Counted from the stretch's first letter, positions 25,695-35,209 are shown. The stretch: DNA of 41,648 bases from Candidatus Nitrosocosmicus sp. (GCA_029194465.1 JARFXS010000016.1:1-41648); one strand, 5' to 3'. Program-made: numbers and translations. Notes: generated by a model from the letters alone, not told the origin.

Positions 25695-26357
25695 TTAATT
25701 TAGAGAGATAGCTGCTTTCTCAATAAGAAATTTCAAATATTTTTCTTCATTATTTAACAGCAAATGTGAATCCCCTTTGAATTTGTCCTTAAAGAAACTA
25801 TTGAGGATGTAATTCTTCTTGGTGGTATCGGGAAGTATCAAGTTACTATCTTCAATGCCAAAAGAAGAGAGAAAACTGAGAGTATTACTTAATTTGGATT
25901 CCATCTTAGAAATCAATACTACAACATAGTTCTTATTCATACTATCTCCGAAGTTTGATTTTAGAGCGTATTTTATTTGATTCGTGTAGCAAATTCTAAG
26001 TAGAAATTCAATTTCAACGTTTTTTACATTTGATTTGATATTCCTTTGATCCTCCTCATTAATTATCTTTAAGATTCCCAGTATGTGGTCTAACCCATAA
26101 ACCAGCTTTGGGTTAACAAATATTATATTGATAGTTTTATCCTTGGACTTTAAGTCTTCATAGATATTTCTTACGTCTGTGTTAAAGAAGGAAAATCCAG
26201 CGACAATTGCATTTAATGTGTCCATTTTAATGAGCACTTTATTGTCCAGAACCTCTTCCCCACGACTATTGATGACATCTTGACTAATATCTTTTGGCCG
26301 TGGCTGATACAAAAATTCAATATCTGGTTTTCTTATACTTTTTCCATTGAAGAACAT
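25695..26357 (-). CDS. KEOPS complex subunit Cgi121
   Basis: The core (about residues 65-170 of the longest frame) matches Cgi121: IVAGFSFFNTDVRN, INIIFVNPKLVYGLDHILGI and VEIEFLLRICYTNQIKYALK, then VVVLISK. Cgi121 binds the CCA end of tRNA and the kinase-like Bud32 in KEOPS, which transfers the threonylcarbamoyl group made by Sua5/YrdC. The C-terminal 70 residues (ESKLSNTLSFLSSFGIED onward) are longer than in many homologues. The longest frame starts at ATG 26411 but would overlap the divergent methyltransferase gene by about 65 bases; ATG 26357 is preferred, with an AT-rich element about 35-40 bases upstream. Confidence 0.75.
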   Translation of the reverse strand: MFFNGKSIRKPDIEFLYQPRPKDISQDVINSRGEEVLDNKVLIKMDTLNAIVAGFSFFNTDVRNIYEDLKSKDKTINIIFVNPKLVYGLDHILGILKIINEEDQRNIKSNVKNVEIEFLLRICYTNQIKYALKSNFGDSMNKNYVVVLISKMESKLSNTLSFLSSFGIEDSNLILPDTTKKNYILNSFFKDKFKGDSHLLLNNEEKYLKFLIEKAAISLN

Positions 26358-27059
26358 TGGTTTGGGGAATTTGTATTGGAATGAAGTAATAAAAGTACTT
26401 CGGAATATCATTCCTGTTTACGATAAGGTAAATAGTGCTATTTCATTGGGAAAAGATAATCAGTTTCGTAAAGAAGGTATAAAAAAAAGTGTCTTTCCTG
26501 GTAATCATATCCTCGATGCAGGCTCTGGTTATGGCAACATGTCAAAACTGGCCTTGGATTTCGTTTCTCAAGATATAACAATAAATTTTTATGATCCTAT
26601 TCCCGAAATGTTGGCTGAAATTAAGAATAGATTCAAGGATTATGATAATAGTTATTTTTTATGTAGTGGTATTTTTGAAAAGATTCCATATAAATCTGAT
26701 TCTTTTGATGCAGTCCTATGTGGCTATTCAATAAGAGATTCAATCACTCTAAACGAGGCGTTTTTAGAAATTCACAGGGTTTTGAAAAAGGATGGAAGGT
26801 TATTAATTGTTGATCTAGGAAAACCTGATAATTTTATAGCTCGTTTCTTTGTGTCCTTTTATCTAAAATATTTCCTTGTTATCCTGGCATTCTTGGCCGC
26901 TGGGAGGAAGGGTTGCCTTTTCGAACTTTTGTATGGAATACTTTTCTTAGGTGGCCAAGGAACAAAGATCTGAATGACTTATTGTCAAAGACATTTTCCA
27001 AGGTAGAGTTTAACAAGAAGCTTATGGGAGGGGCCATAATTGTAATCGCTTATAAATAA
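26347..27059 (+). CDS. UbiE/MenG-like class I methyltransferase; frameshift at 26910-26912
   Basis: The SAM-binding motif ILDAGSGYGNMSKLAL (about residues 57-72) and post-motifs SDSFDAVLCGYSIRDS and EIHRVLKKDGRLLIVDLGKP are those of UbiE/MenG methyltransferases, and YDKVNSAISLGKD fits their N-terminus. The continuous frame ends at 26973 with odd sequence. Adding one G to the three at 26910-26912 gives AAGRKGLPFRTFVWNTFLRW and continues to FSKVEFNKKLMGGAIIVIAY at 27059, the normal family end. Expected role: C-methylation of a quinone ring, here probably menaquinone. The start is a TTG (26347 or 26362). It is divergent from Cgi121. Confidence 0.7.
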
Positions 27060-27164
27060 TCATTTCATAACATGGTTTTATCCTCATATCTTCATCTCAG
27101 TTGATCGTTACTTTAATTAGAGGATGAATTTCTTGCTAAAAATTCAAAACTTTAAGTAAGAAAA

Positions 27165-27173
27165 ATTATAAAC
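27165..27173 (+). promoter_or_regulatory. TATA-like box for the acyl-CoA synthetase gene
   Basis: The sequence aattataaa is centred about 27 bases before the TTG at 27196. This supports a leaderless start there. Confidence 0.45.
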
Positions 27174-27195
27174 CGAATAGAATAATAAACTTTCA

Positions 27196-27984
27196 TTGAC
27201 AGATCAAAACAAAATCAAATCGATATTTGAGGATTCTTTCAAAAATAAAACCAAAGTCATTACCGAAGAAATCGCTAAAGGCATTCTTTCTGAATATGAT
27301 ATTAGCGTTCCCGGGTTTGCTCTGGTTAAGGATGTTGACTCTGCAGTTACAGAAGCAAGAAAATTGGGTTTTCCATTGGTGGCGAAAATAGTTTCCCCTG
27401 AAATTTTACACAAAACTGACGTGGGAGGAGTCAAAATTGATCTTAAAGATGAGGAATCTGTCAAATCTGCATTTAATGATATGTATGGGAGATTATCAAA
27501 GGATTATGATGTAAAGGGTGTTCTGCTTGAGAAGATGGTTCCCAAAGGGGTTGAGATGATTGTTGGTTTACAAAATGATCCTCAATTTGGCCCGGTTATG
27601 ATGGTGGGGCTGGGAGGAATATTTACAGAATTATTCAAGGATGTTTCATTTAGAGTACTTCCTCTTACCAAAGAAGATGCAATAGAGATGATAGAAGAGC
27701 TACAGGGGAAAATGTTGCTTAAAGGATATCGTGGTTCAGAACCAATAAGCATGGAATTATTGACAAGTGCTTTGCTCAATATAGGAAAGTTGGGGTATGA
27801 TATTTCTCATTACTACGAAAGCATAGATTTTAACCCGGTAATCGTATATCCTGATAGTTATTATGTTGCTGATGCAAAAATAATTTTGTCAGAACAACCC
27901 AAATATGATGTTGTTTCAAGCGTTGAACCCAATTCAATTCTACTAATATGGATTTGTTTTTTAATGCCAAATCTATTGCATTGA
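27196..27984 (+). CDS. ADP-forming acyl-CoA synthetase, beta (ATP-grasp) part
   Basis: A 262-residue ATP-grasp domain: [40 protein letters not shown] and [20 protein letters not shown], then DFNPVIVYP. This is the beta part of NDP-forming acyl-CoA synthetases, which bind nucleotide and the phosphohistidine loop. In Thaumarchaeota fused enzymes of this family activate 3-hydroxypropionate and 4-hydroxybutyrate in the carbon-fixation cycle (established knowledge); which acid this one uses cannot be read. The last 12 residues ([14 protein letters not shown]) are unlike the family. A tandem AATTC at 27931-27940 makes the frame change; without one copy the protein would run on as [19 protein letters not shown] into the alpha part. 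Confidence 0.8.
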   Translation: MTDQNKIKSIFEDSFKNKTKVITEEIAKGILSEYDISVPGFALVKDVDSAVTEARKLGFPLVAKIVSPEILHKTDVGGVKIDLKDEESVKSAFNDMYGRLSKDYDVKGVLLEKMVPKGVEMIVGLQNDPQFGPVMMVGLGGIFTELFKDVSFRVLPLTKEDAIEMIEELQGKMLLKGYRGSEPISMELLTSALLNIGKLGYDISHYYESIDFNPVIVYPDSYYVADAKIILSEQPKYDVVSSVEPNSILLIWICFLMPNLLH

Positions 27985-29324
27985 TAGGCGCCTCCCCTGA
28001 AATAGGAAAAATCGGTAACTCTGTGCTAGAAACCCTTGTAAAGCATGATTATAAAGGAAAGGTGTATCCTGTAAATGCAAAAGGTTATCCAGAAATAATG
28101 GGGATACCTGCATATAAGAGTCTAGGCGACATTAAAGATCCTGTTGACGTGGTAGTTGTTACTGTAGATTTGAAATTTGTACCTGATTTGCTAAAAATTT
28201 GTGGCGAAAAATCAATCCATAATGTTGTAGTCATCTCGGGAGGTGGGAAAGAGTTAGGAGGAGAAAGAGCCGATATTGAGCAACAAGTTAAGGAATTGTC
28301 CTCGAAGCTAAATATCAGAATTATTGGACCAAACTGCATTGGAATGTTTAACGGGGAGAATAGGCTGGATTGTGCATTCCAAGGACATGACCGTATGCTG
28401 AGACCTAAAAATGGTAATGTGTCCTTCTTGTCTCAAAGTGGAACTATTGGCATCGCATTTATGGAACATTCATTTCCATTTGGAATGAGTAAAATGGTTT
28501 CATATGGGAACCGATCCGATGTAGACGAAGCTGACATGATTTGGTATTTGGCCGAGGACCCACAAACCAAGGTCATAGGCCTGTATGTTGAAGGCTTGGG
28601 AGATGGGCGGAAGTTTGTTAACACTGCAAAGAAAGTAATTACTGAACGAAAAAAACCAATTGTAGTCTTCAAGAATGGACGAACCACAAGGGGTGCTAAA
28701 CAAGCTGCTTCTCACACCGGCTCTTTAGGAGGAACTTATAGCGTGGTGAAAGGTGCATTTTCTCAGAATGGGATAATTTCGGTGGACAGCTACGATGAAC
28801 TAACTGCTTCTCTTAAAGCCCTATCATGGCAACCAGTGCCAGAAGGAAATAGAGTTGCAATGGTTACGAATGGTGCCGGTCCCATAATTGCAGCCATTGA
28901 CCAATTTGAAAGACTGGGATTGCAGGTAGCAAACCTCAGCGAGGAGAGTATGAAATCTTTCAAGTCACATTACCCTGCTACTTATGTACTCGGTAATCCT
29001 TGTGATGTCACCGGATCGGCAAATGCTGACGATTATAAATTTGCGATCCAGACTTTCATGGATGATCCAAATGTAGATATTGTAATGCCTTGGTTCGTCT
29101 TTCAAGATGATCCACTTGAGGAGAAAATAGTTGATATTCTTGCCGAATTTAACAGACAAGGGAAAAAGCCCATTCTTGTTGGTGCATTGGGTGGTCCATT
29201 TACCCAGAAAATGGCAAATAAGTTGGAGGAGAATAATGTGCCGGTATATCAATCAGTAAATACCTGGAGTATAGCAGCTAGTTCATTAGCCAAATGGTCT
29301 GCTCTATCCAAGTCACATAAGTAA
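27948..29324 (+). CDS. ADP-forming acyl-CoA synthetase, alpha (CoA-binding and ligase) part
   Basis: A 458-residue protein with the CoA-binding Rossmann domain ([20 protein letters not shown]), the succinyl-CoA synthetase-like domain ([19 protein letters not shown]) and the phosphohistidine loop region ([20 protein letters not shown] with the active His). The third subdomain ends [20 protein letters not shown]. With the beta part it converts an organic acid, ATP and CoA to acyl-CoA, ADP and phosphate. The ATG at 27948 lies inside the 3' end of the beta frame, an overlap of 37 bases, so either two coupled genes or, more likely, one gene of about 710 residues in beta-alpha order split by a frame error. 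Confidence 0.85.
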   Translation: MDLFFNAKSIALIGASPEIGKIGNSVLETLVKHDYKGKVYPVNAKGYPEIMGIPAYKSLGDIKDPVDVVVVTVDLKFVPDLLKICGEKSIHNVVVISGGGKELGGERADIEQQVKELSSKLNIRIIGPNCIGMFNGENRLDCAFQGHDRMLRPKNGNVSFLSQSGTIGIAFMEHSFPFGMSKMVSYGNRSDVDEADMIWYLAEDPQTKVIGLYVEGLGDGRKFVNTAKKVITERKKPIVVFKNGRTTRGAKQAASHTGSLGGTYSVVKGAFSQNGIISVDSYDELTASLKALSWQPVPEGNRVAMVTNGAGPIIAAIDQFERLGLQVANLSEESMKSFKSHYPATYVLGNPCDVTGSANADDYKFAIQTFMDDPNVDIVMPWFVFQDDPLEEKIVDILAEFNRQGKKPILVGALGGPFTQKMANKLEENNVPVYQSVNTWSIAASSLAKWSALSKSHK

Positions 29325-29377
29325 GTCTTTTTTTAAAAGTCATCTCTTTTTTTTGGATTATTTATAGGAAAACATTC

Positions 29378-29385
29378 TTAAATTT
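29378..29385 (+). promoter_or_regulatory. TATA-like box for the Fe-S carrier gene
   Basis: The sequence ttaaattt is centred about 27 bases before the ATG at 29408. Confidence 0.4.
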
Positions 29386-29407
29386 GTAATGCCTACTATA
29401 ATATATC

Positions 29408-29758
29408 ATGGCAAGTGTACAACAACCTAAAATTATTGATGTTACAGCAAAGGCTGCAGAAAAGGTTACAGAATTTATGAAACAAGAAGGAAAGGATAAT
29501 CTCTATTTAAGAGTATATGTCACTGGCGGTGGATGTTCTGGGTTATCATATGGAATGGGCTTTGAAGAGAATCCAGACGAAGATGATGTAATATTGGAAC
29601 AAAACAAAGTTAAAATTTTAGTAGATAATTATAGTCAAAAATACTTGAAAGGAGCCGTAGTCGATTACATTGAAAGTTTGATGGGATCAGGATTTAAGAT
29701 AACTAATCCTAACGTCACAAAAAGCTGCTCATGTGGTCACTCATTTTCTACTGAGTAA
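29408..29758 (+). CDS. A-type iron-sulfur carrier (ErpA/IscA/HesB family)
   Basis: A 116-residue protein with the three conserved cysteines of A-type carriers: Cys43 in GGGCSGLSYGM and Cys107 and Cys109 in KSCSCGHSF. The fold segments ITAK-like N-terminus (DVTAKAAEKVTEFMKQE) and VKILVDNYSQKYLKGAVVDY agree. It receives Fe-S clusters from a scaffold such as SufU and passes them to target enzymes in the cytosol. SufS and SufU genes lie 4 kb further on. It has its own promoter and ends before a short AT-rich spacer. Confidence 0.92.
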   Translation: MASVQQPKIIDVTAKAAEKVTEFMKQEGKDNLYLRVYVTGGGCSGLSYGMGFEENPDEDDVILEQNKVKILVDNYSQKYLKGAVVDYIESLMGSGFKITNPNVTKSCSCGHSFSTE

Positions 29759-29956
29759 ATTTTTTATTTCTTTTAGAATCCAATTTCAATTAAATTTATT
29801 TCCCTCATTCATGTAAATAACGGTACTTTCTAGATTTCTGACATATGATATATCATTTATCGTATGTGATACGGCGAAAATAAATCAGATTGATATCTAG
29901 CGCGCTTTTCTAAGTTAATATTTATTTTTCGCCCGTACCCTCAGGTCAATTGGTAT

Positions 29957-31231
29957 TTAAGGCCAAATTCCTCTTAGCTTAATGGCTTCAGCGACTCTAT
30001 TGACTGCCAATGCGATACTTGCCGTACGCATGTTTGTATTATATTTTGTATGTGCATCATAAACCTCGGCAAATGCCTTTGTCATTATTACATCTAATCT
30101 CTCGTTTACTTCAGCTTCAGACCAATATTCTCTTCTTAGATTTTGAAGCCATTCGAAATATGATACTGTTACTCCACCGCTATTAGCCAATACATCTGGG
30201 ATAACTAAAATATTGTTTTCATAAAGAACTTGATCAGCTTCGGGAGTAGTCGGACCATTTGCCGCCTCAGCAACAATTTTAGTCTTAATTCTAGAGGCGT
30301 TGTCTTTCGTAATCTGATTTTCTAAAGCAGCTGGTATCAAAATCGTACATTCCGTGGTTAATAATTCATCATTATTTATTTCAGTTGCACCAGGGAAGCC
30401 GTGAATAGATATGTTTTCTAGTTTAAATTTTATTAGTTCATTTGCTTTAAATCCATTCTTGTTGATGATCGCTCCTTGTGTATCCGATACAGCAATAATT
30501 TTAGCACCCTGCTCCTCAACTAATTGGGCTGCATACTGTCCTGCATTACCAAATCCTTGCACGACTACTACTGCCTCATTCATATTGATATTTTGTTTTT
30601 TTGCAGCTTCTCTTACAGTAAAAGATAATCCTCTTCCAGTAGCTTCAGTTCTACCTAAAGATCCACCTATTGGCAGGGGTTTCCCAGTAATCAGACCAGG
30701 TTCTCCACGGTTGCCCTTCAGGGTAGAATAAGTATCCATTATCCATGCCATCTCTTGGCCACCAGTGTACACATCTGGTGCTGGGATGTCAGTATAAGGT
30801 CCAATAATATCGGAGATGGCATACGCATACCTCCTTGTCATCCTTTCTAGCTCTGAGTTTGACATCTTCTTGGGATTGCAAATAATGCCTCCCTTACCAC
30901 CTCCTAGCGGTATCCCCGCTACGGCGCATTTCCAAGTCATCCACATTGAGAGGGCCATTACTTCTTCAATAGTTACTTGAGGGTGATATCTAATTCCACC
31001 TTTGAATGGACCCCTTGCATCATTGTGTTGAGAACGGAACCCTGTAAAGACTTCTATCCTCCCGTCATCCATCTTAACCGGTAGGGATACGGTTAGAACC
31101 CTCTTTGGTTTTGCAAGTATTTTGTGGATACCTTCATCTAAATTTATGATTTTTGCGGTTTCTTCAAGTTGTTTCAAAGCCATTTGATAAGGATTATTAG
31201 TCGATCCAAACTCGTTAGTATTATTTGTCAT
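29957..31231 (-). CDS. gdhA: Glutamate dehydrogenase (Glu/Leu/Phe/Val family)
   Basis: The substrate domain shows FRSQHNDARGPFKGGIRYHP, MTWKCAVAGIPLGGGKGGII (the catalytic lysine region) and PAPDVYTGGQEMAWIMDTYS. The NAD(P)-binding domain shows VVVQGFGNAGQYAAQ and ends LQNLRREYWSEAEVNERL. The enzyme interconverts glutamate with 2-oxoglutarate and ammonia, linking ammonia to amino-acid synthesis. Cofactor preference is not clear. The longest frame starts at 31273, but ATG at 31231 has a TATA-like box 26-28 bases upstream and matches the usual length (about 424 residues), so it is preferred. Not linked to its neighbours. Confidence 0.92.
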   Translation of the reverse strand: MTNNTNEFGSTNNPYQMALKQLEETAKIINLDEGIHKILAKPKRVLTVSLPVKMDDGRIEVFTGFRSQHNDARGPFKGGIRYHPQVTIEEVMALSMWMTWKCAVAGIPLGGGKGGIICNPKKMSNSELERMTRRYAYAISDIIGPYTDIPAPDVYTGGQEMAWIMDTYSTLKGNRGEPGLITGKPLPIGGSLGRTEATGRGLSFTVREAAKKQNINMNEAVVVVQGFGNAGQYAAQLVEEQGAKIIAVSDTQGAIINKNGFKANELIKFKLENISIHGFPGATEINNDELLTTECTILIPAALENQITKDNASRIKTKIVAEAANGPTTPEADQVLYENNILVIPDVLANSGGVTVSYFEWLQNLRREYWSEAEVNERLDVIMTKAFAEVYDAHTKYNTNMRTASIALAVNRVAEAIKLRGIWP

Positions 31232-31253
31232 TACAATAGAGGGAAAAATTTTG

Positions 31254-31265
31254 ATATATTTAAAT
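31254..31265 (-). promoter_or_regulatory. TATA-like box of gdhA
   Basis: The reverse complement reads atttaaatatat, centred about 28 bases before the ATG at 31231. This decides that start over 31273. Confidence 0.5.
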
Positions 31266-31273
31266 TTAATCAA

Positions 31274-32204
31274 AAAGCCGGCGCGCTAAATTGATATTTT
31301 TGAGATGGATGGATTTAATCGGCCAATATCAGAAATTGATTGAATATTTTATAGCTTTTATCCATATGTTTAATGCTCTATTGTGTCCATGATTGAACAA
31401 ATTAGAAAATAATTATCATACTTGAGTTTTTTCCTGAGCAAATATGATATATCAATTCCTTCATGGATATAATCTCAGTCGAACCTAACAATGTAACCCG
31501 TAGGAGATCAACAGAAAAACAAAGAGCATATCCTTTGAATAATTCAGGAGCCCAACAAATAGGAAAAAAATATAGTTCATAATTGTTATTATTCTAATCC
31601 ATTTCAACGCTAGAAATTTAAGATCACAATATCAGAGTAAGGGTCGCCATGATATTAAAATTATTTGAATTCTGAATTTTGCCATCCTTTTCATACATTT
31701 AATCCTTTGATTGACGGCTAGAACCATACCATAACTCTCAAATCTCAAGACGGATTGCTGCTATTGGATTTGTTAAAGATCCTCTTAATGAATTGACAAT
31801 TACCTATTCTATGCTCATATTGGTATATCCTAAGAAATTGATTGATCCTTGAAAAAACCATGTATCTACAAAAACCAAATGAATCTTTTTGCGAATTTCA
31901 TGCTTAAATCATTTGAAATATTTCCAACGTAAATGAAACATATGTTATTTAACATCATGATCCCTATACACCAGAGTTCCAACTAATCAGAAGAACTTAA
32001 CTAAAAAAGTGCAGTTTGTCTATATTCATATCAAGCCAGAAAGATATCAAAACCTCACTCAAATCAACTCACTATTTAGTACTTTTGGGTTGAATCATAG
32101 CAAGGTTTGGGAATGGAATCGTACATTAGAATGAAAATCTTCCAATTCCTAAATTTACTATTATTCAGTAACATCATTTCTATTTTTTCAGCTCAGTCCG
32201 AATG
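31274..32204. other. Long intergenic region (about 0.9 kb)
   Basis: The longest stretch without a convincing gene. It contains many stops in all frames, a GC-rich gccggcgcgct at about 31278-31287, and two marginal plus-strand ORFs: 31463-31582 and a GTG-started one from about 32009 to 32133 (contains IHIKPERYQNLTQINSLF). Neither has a convincing promoter. It could hold a decayed gene or an unrecognised RNA. Confidence 0.45.
31463..31582 (+). CDS. Possible 39-residue basic ORF
   Basis: ATG to TAA, 39 residues, starting MDIISVEPNNVTRRRSTEKQ with several Arg and Lys. No TATA-like box lies at the usual distance (an atgatatat is about 15 bases before). No family was recognised; it may be chance. 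Confidence 0.2.
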   Translation: MDIISVEPNNVTRRRSTEKQRAYPLNNSGAQQIGKKYSS

Positions 32205-32213
32205 TATATAAAT
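32205..32213 (+). promoter_or_regulatory. TATA-like box for the gene at 32240
   Basis: The sequence tatataaat is a near-ideal box centred about 31 bases before the TTG at 32240, giving a start of transcription a few bases before it. Confidence 0.5.
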
Positions 32214-32239
32214 AGTATTCTTAATATCCTACTATTTGT

Positions 32240-32581
32240 TTGGTAAATACTGAATTCCTAAAACGCTTTCCTACAGACTATACAGAGAATTTAGCTAGTT
32301 TTGAGTATGTCCCAACCGTATCTAAAAGATTATTAAATCATTATGCCCGGTGTTATCTTGCCAATACCTTTAGTTATCGGATATTATTACCTAGGTCAAT
32401 TGACTCTCCAAAAGATAATGATATTTCCCGGAAATTGGGATTACAACTTCAAAATGATTTGTTATCCGGAATCCGATCTCTAAAATTAAAACCAAATATC
32501 AAGGACTACCGATATGTTCACGATGATTCCCACTTTGGCTGGTTATTACTAGATCCGTCGTTAACAACTCGGTTTGACTGA
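32240..32581 (+). CDS. Hypothetical protein, 113 aa
   Basis: Not recognised. A soluble protein with TTG start behind a strong TATA-like box. It contains two aromatic-rich segments (NHYARCYLANTFSYRILLPR, and KDYRYVHDDSHFGWLLLDPS) and one cysteine. There is no signal peptide or membrane helix. It lies alone after the long intergenic region and is followed by a gene on the other strand. Its base composition resembles the neighbours. Confidence 0.55.
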   Translation: MVNTEFLKRFPTDYTENLASFEYVPTVSKRLLNHYARCYLANTFSYRILLPRSIDSPKDNDISRKLGLQLQNDLLSGIRSLKLKPNIKDYRYVHDDSHFGWLLLDPSLTTRFD

Positions 32582-32660
32582 AATCAAACCATCGTTACCT
32601 GTTTTTTAGGGAAAGGAGTAGAATTCAAGTTACAGCAAGTTCTGCCTGTAAAATCTAGTA

Positions 32661-33374
32661 TTAATCACCAAGGTTTGTATCTGTCACATCAATTCTTTGT
32701 TGGTCATTTGCCTTTAGGGCCTTTACCATTACTGCCGCTATTACCAAACCAAAAAAATACCCGCCTACCAAATCTATCAAGTGGTGTTGAAAAAGATATA
32801 GTTTGGTGAAGCCAATTAGCGCAGGGAAACATATCAGAAATGCTATTGCGAACCTAGATGAATATTTATAGGACAATCCAGCCACAATAAAACTGAAAGC
32901 GGCAGCTGAGGCTATGTGGTTGGAAGGGTATGAATAGTCTTGGGCAAAGGGCATAAAACTATCCCGTTCGAGTGTAAATTTGTCTGGTAATTTAACTAAT
33001 GGTTTAAAATCTATACTTGGGTGCTCAATTGCAAACAAGGGTTTACAATACGTTACTAAAATGGTAACAGAAACAAGGGTAATCAACAAAATCATACCTA
33101 TTCTTCTGGTTCTCTTAATTATTGTAAGAATAAAACCAACAATTATTAAATTAATAGTATCTGACATGGTAGTAATAATAATAAATACTGTGTCCAATGT
33201 TTGGCTTCTTATTTGAATGATAAATTTTGTAACAATTTCGTCTAAATTTCCCAATACTCCCGTAACTGCCAGAACGCTTGCAATAACAAAAATAAAAAAA
33301 AATATTAAAATAAAAGATAATTTGATATTCCAATAAGGATTTGTCGGTTTTATTTGGATCTTTTTATTCACCAC
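32661..33374 (-). CDS. PAP2-family membrane phosphatase with altered motifs
   Basis: A 237-residue protein with about six membrane helices. The three PAP2 motifs are recognisable but changed: KPLFAIEHP (residues 111-119) stands for K-x6-R-P with His for Arg; YPSNH (149-153) stands for PSGH; TKLYLFQHHLID (190-201) stands for S-R-x5-H-x3-D, with Thr-Lys for Ser-Arg but His197 and Asp201 in place. Standard members remove phosphate from lipid phosphates such as prenyl diphosphates at the membrane. The changes leave the catalytic histidines but may alter specificity. The start is one of two adjacent GTG codons near 33374. Confidence 0.75.
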   Translation of the reverse strand: MVNKKIQIKPTNPYWNIKLSFILIFFFIFVIASVLAVTGVLGNLDEIVTKFIIQIRSQTLDTVFIIITTMSDTINLIIVGFILTIIKRTRRIGMILLITLVSVTILVTYCKPLFAIEHPSIDFKPLVKLPDKFTLERDSFMPFAQDYSYPSNHIASAAAFSFIVAGLSYKYSSRFAIAFLICFPALIGFTKLYLFQHHLIDLVGGYFFGLVIAAVMVKALKANDQQRIDVTDTNLGD

Positions 33375-33438
33375 AGATTAATAGAAAATTATTCGTTACT
33401 GTGTTCTGAGAATAGAATCCAAGATCATTTACAGCTTG

Positions 33439-33867
33439 TTAAAATACTTTGGATTCATCCTTCATTTGAGCTGCAGACGTTGGATCCCTGTCAACGTAGT
33501 ATTTTACCATCCCCAGTTTCAACACTTTTAAGGAAAGTAAAGCACATTTTATTCTAGCCGGACCCAAATTTGTCAAACCAATATTTTCGAGCACATCGTC
33601 TTTTGTGATATCTTTTATTGTTGTTAGTGGTTTATTTGAAACCATTTCTGTTAACATCGAGGCACTAGCCTGGCTAATAGCGCATCCTCTCCCATCAAAC
33701 TTTATGTCTTTAATTATGTCACCCTCGACTTTCAAATCAATTGAAATTTCATCACCACAGAGTGGGTTGCTATCATTTATTCTTATATCTGGTTCCTCGA
33801 TCTTTCCTTTATTTCGCGGATTTCTATAGTGGTCAAGTATCATTTCCCTGTAAATATCTTCACTCAT
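33439..33867 (-). CDS. sufU: SufU/IscU-like iron-sulfur scaffold protein
   Basis: A 142-residue NifU N-terminal-type protein. Cluster or zinc ligands are Cys37 (NPLCGDE, with Asp39), Cys62 (GRGCAIS) and Cys108 (RIKCALLS). The opening YREMILDHYRNPRNKGK is typical of SufU. It accepts sulfur from the cysteine desulfurase encoded immediately upstream, with which it overlaps by four bases, and helps assemble or relay Fe-S clusters. It is the last gene of the pair. Confidence 0.92.
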   Translation of the reverse strand: MSEDIYREMILDHYRNPRNKGKIEEPDIRINDSNPLCGDEISIDLKVEGDIIKDIKFDGRGCAISQASASMLTEMVSNKPLTTIKDITKDDVLENIGLTNLGPARIKCALLSLKVLKLGMVKYYVDRDPTSAAQMKDESKVF

Positions 33868-35114
33868 AGATTGAATATCCTCCTAGCATGATTTAAAGCA
33901 TCTATTAATATATCAATTTCCTCTTTAGTATTATAAATATATAGGCTTGCTCTGGAAGAAGCCACAATATCAAGCTTTTCCATCAAAACTTGGGCACAAT
34001 GATGTCCTGACCTAATTGCTACTCCAAAGTCATTTAATATTGTGGCACAATCATGAGGATGAATTCCTTCTATGTTAAAAGAGACTAGACCACCTCTATC
34101 TTTAGCAACTTTGGGACCATACACTATTATGTTTTTTACTTCTTGAATTCTGCTTAAAAGATAATTGGTCATTTCTAATTCATGATCACGAACATTTTCC
34201 ATACCTATTCTGTTGAGATACTTTAACGCAGAGCTAAAACCAATCACATCAGCAATATTTGGCGTCCCACCTTCAAACCTGTACGGTAAATCATTAAAAA
34301 TCGTGTTTTCTTTATGAACTTCTTTGATCATATCGCCACCAGAAATAAATGGCTTCATCTGTTCTAATATTGCTTTTTTAACGTATAACACTCCTACGCC
34401 CGTAGGTCCCAGCATTTTATGGGCTGAAAATGCTAGAAAATCACAATCTGTTTGTTGAACATCTGTTTTCATATGTGGGACTGACTGGGCACCATCCAAG
34501 AGGACAGGGATGTTTTTTTCATGTGCCATCTTGATAATTTCCGTAGCTGGAAATATAGTCCCTAACACGTTTGACATTTCACTAAGTGAGACCAATTTAA
34601 TTTTTCCATCACCTTTCCTAGACAAAAGTTCCTCAAGGACCTCCAGGTCTAGGTATCCATCCTCATCTACCTCTAAGTATTTGATTCTTGCCCCTCTACT
34701 TTTACAAAGAATTTGCCATGGAACTATATTACTATGGTGCTCATATTCAGTCAATAATATTGTATTTCCCTTCTTGATGTTGGCATTTCCCCATGAATAA
34801 GCCACTAAATTGATCGACTCGGTAGTATTTCTTGTGAAAATAATTTCTTCTTCGTATTTTGCGTTTACAAATTTTCTAACGTTCTCCCTTGTCCTTTCAT
34901 ATTCTTCAGTAGCCTCTTCAGCAATTTGATAAACTGCCCTATGAATATTGGAATTATAATCTGAATAATATTTACAAATTGCATCTATTACTTCATTGGG
35001 TTTTTGAGTGGTCGCAGCATTATCAAGGTATACTAATTTTTTTCCATCCTTTAGTCGTCTATTCAAAATGGGAAAGTCCTGTCTAATCTTACGAACGTCT
35101 AGAAGAGCTTGCAT
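33864..35114 (-). CDS. sufS: Cysteine desulfurase, SufS type
   Basis: A 416-residue class V aminotransferase-fold enzyme. The PLP lysine is Lys233 (FSAHKMLGPTGVG) and the persulfide cysteine is Cys373 (RSGHHCAQ); YLDNAATTQKP and RNTTESINLVAYSWG are further signatures of the SufS (group II) branch. It removes sulfur from cysteine, giving alanine and an enzyme-bound persulfide passed to SufU, encoded next. Length is typical. An AT-rich box (rc of 35131-35140) lies about 22 bases before the ATG. Confidence 0.94.
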   Translation of the reverse strand: MQALLDVRKIRQDFPILNRRLKDGKKLVYLDNAATTQKPNEVIDAICKYYSDYNSNIHRAVYQIAEEATEEYERTRENVRKFVNAKYEEEIIFTRNTTESINLVAYSWGNANIKKGNTILLTEYEHHSNIVPWQILCKSRGARIKYLEVDEDGYLDLEVLEELLSRKGDGKIKLVSLSEMSNVLGTIFPATEIIKMAHEKNIPVLLDGAQSVPHMKTDVQQTDCDFLAFSAHKMLGPTGVGVLYVKKAILEQMKPFISGGDMIKEVHKENTIFNDLPYRFEGGTPNIADVIGFSSALKYLNRIGMENVRDHELEMTNYLLSRIQEVKNIIVYGPKVAKDRGGLVSFNIEGIHPHDCATILNDFGVAIRSGHHCAQVLMEKLDIVASSRASLYIYNTKEEIDILIDALNHARRIFNL

Positions 35115-35209
35115 TAATGTTTCTTATTCTTTATTTTAAGATATAAACTTAATATCTATAAAAAATAGTTATTGATCAACTAAATTCAAAATGTCTAGTT
35201 GAATTGAAA

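Noticed and set aside
29895..31290. gcgcgc-containing palindromes on both sides of gdhA as mobile element ends
   Set aside because: The flanks share only 6-8 bases, gdhA is an ordinary housekeeping gene, and no transposase is present.
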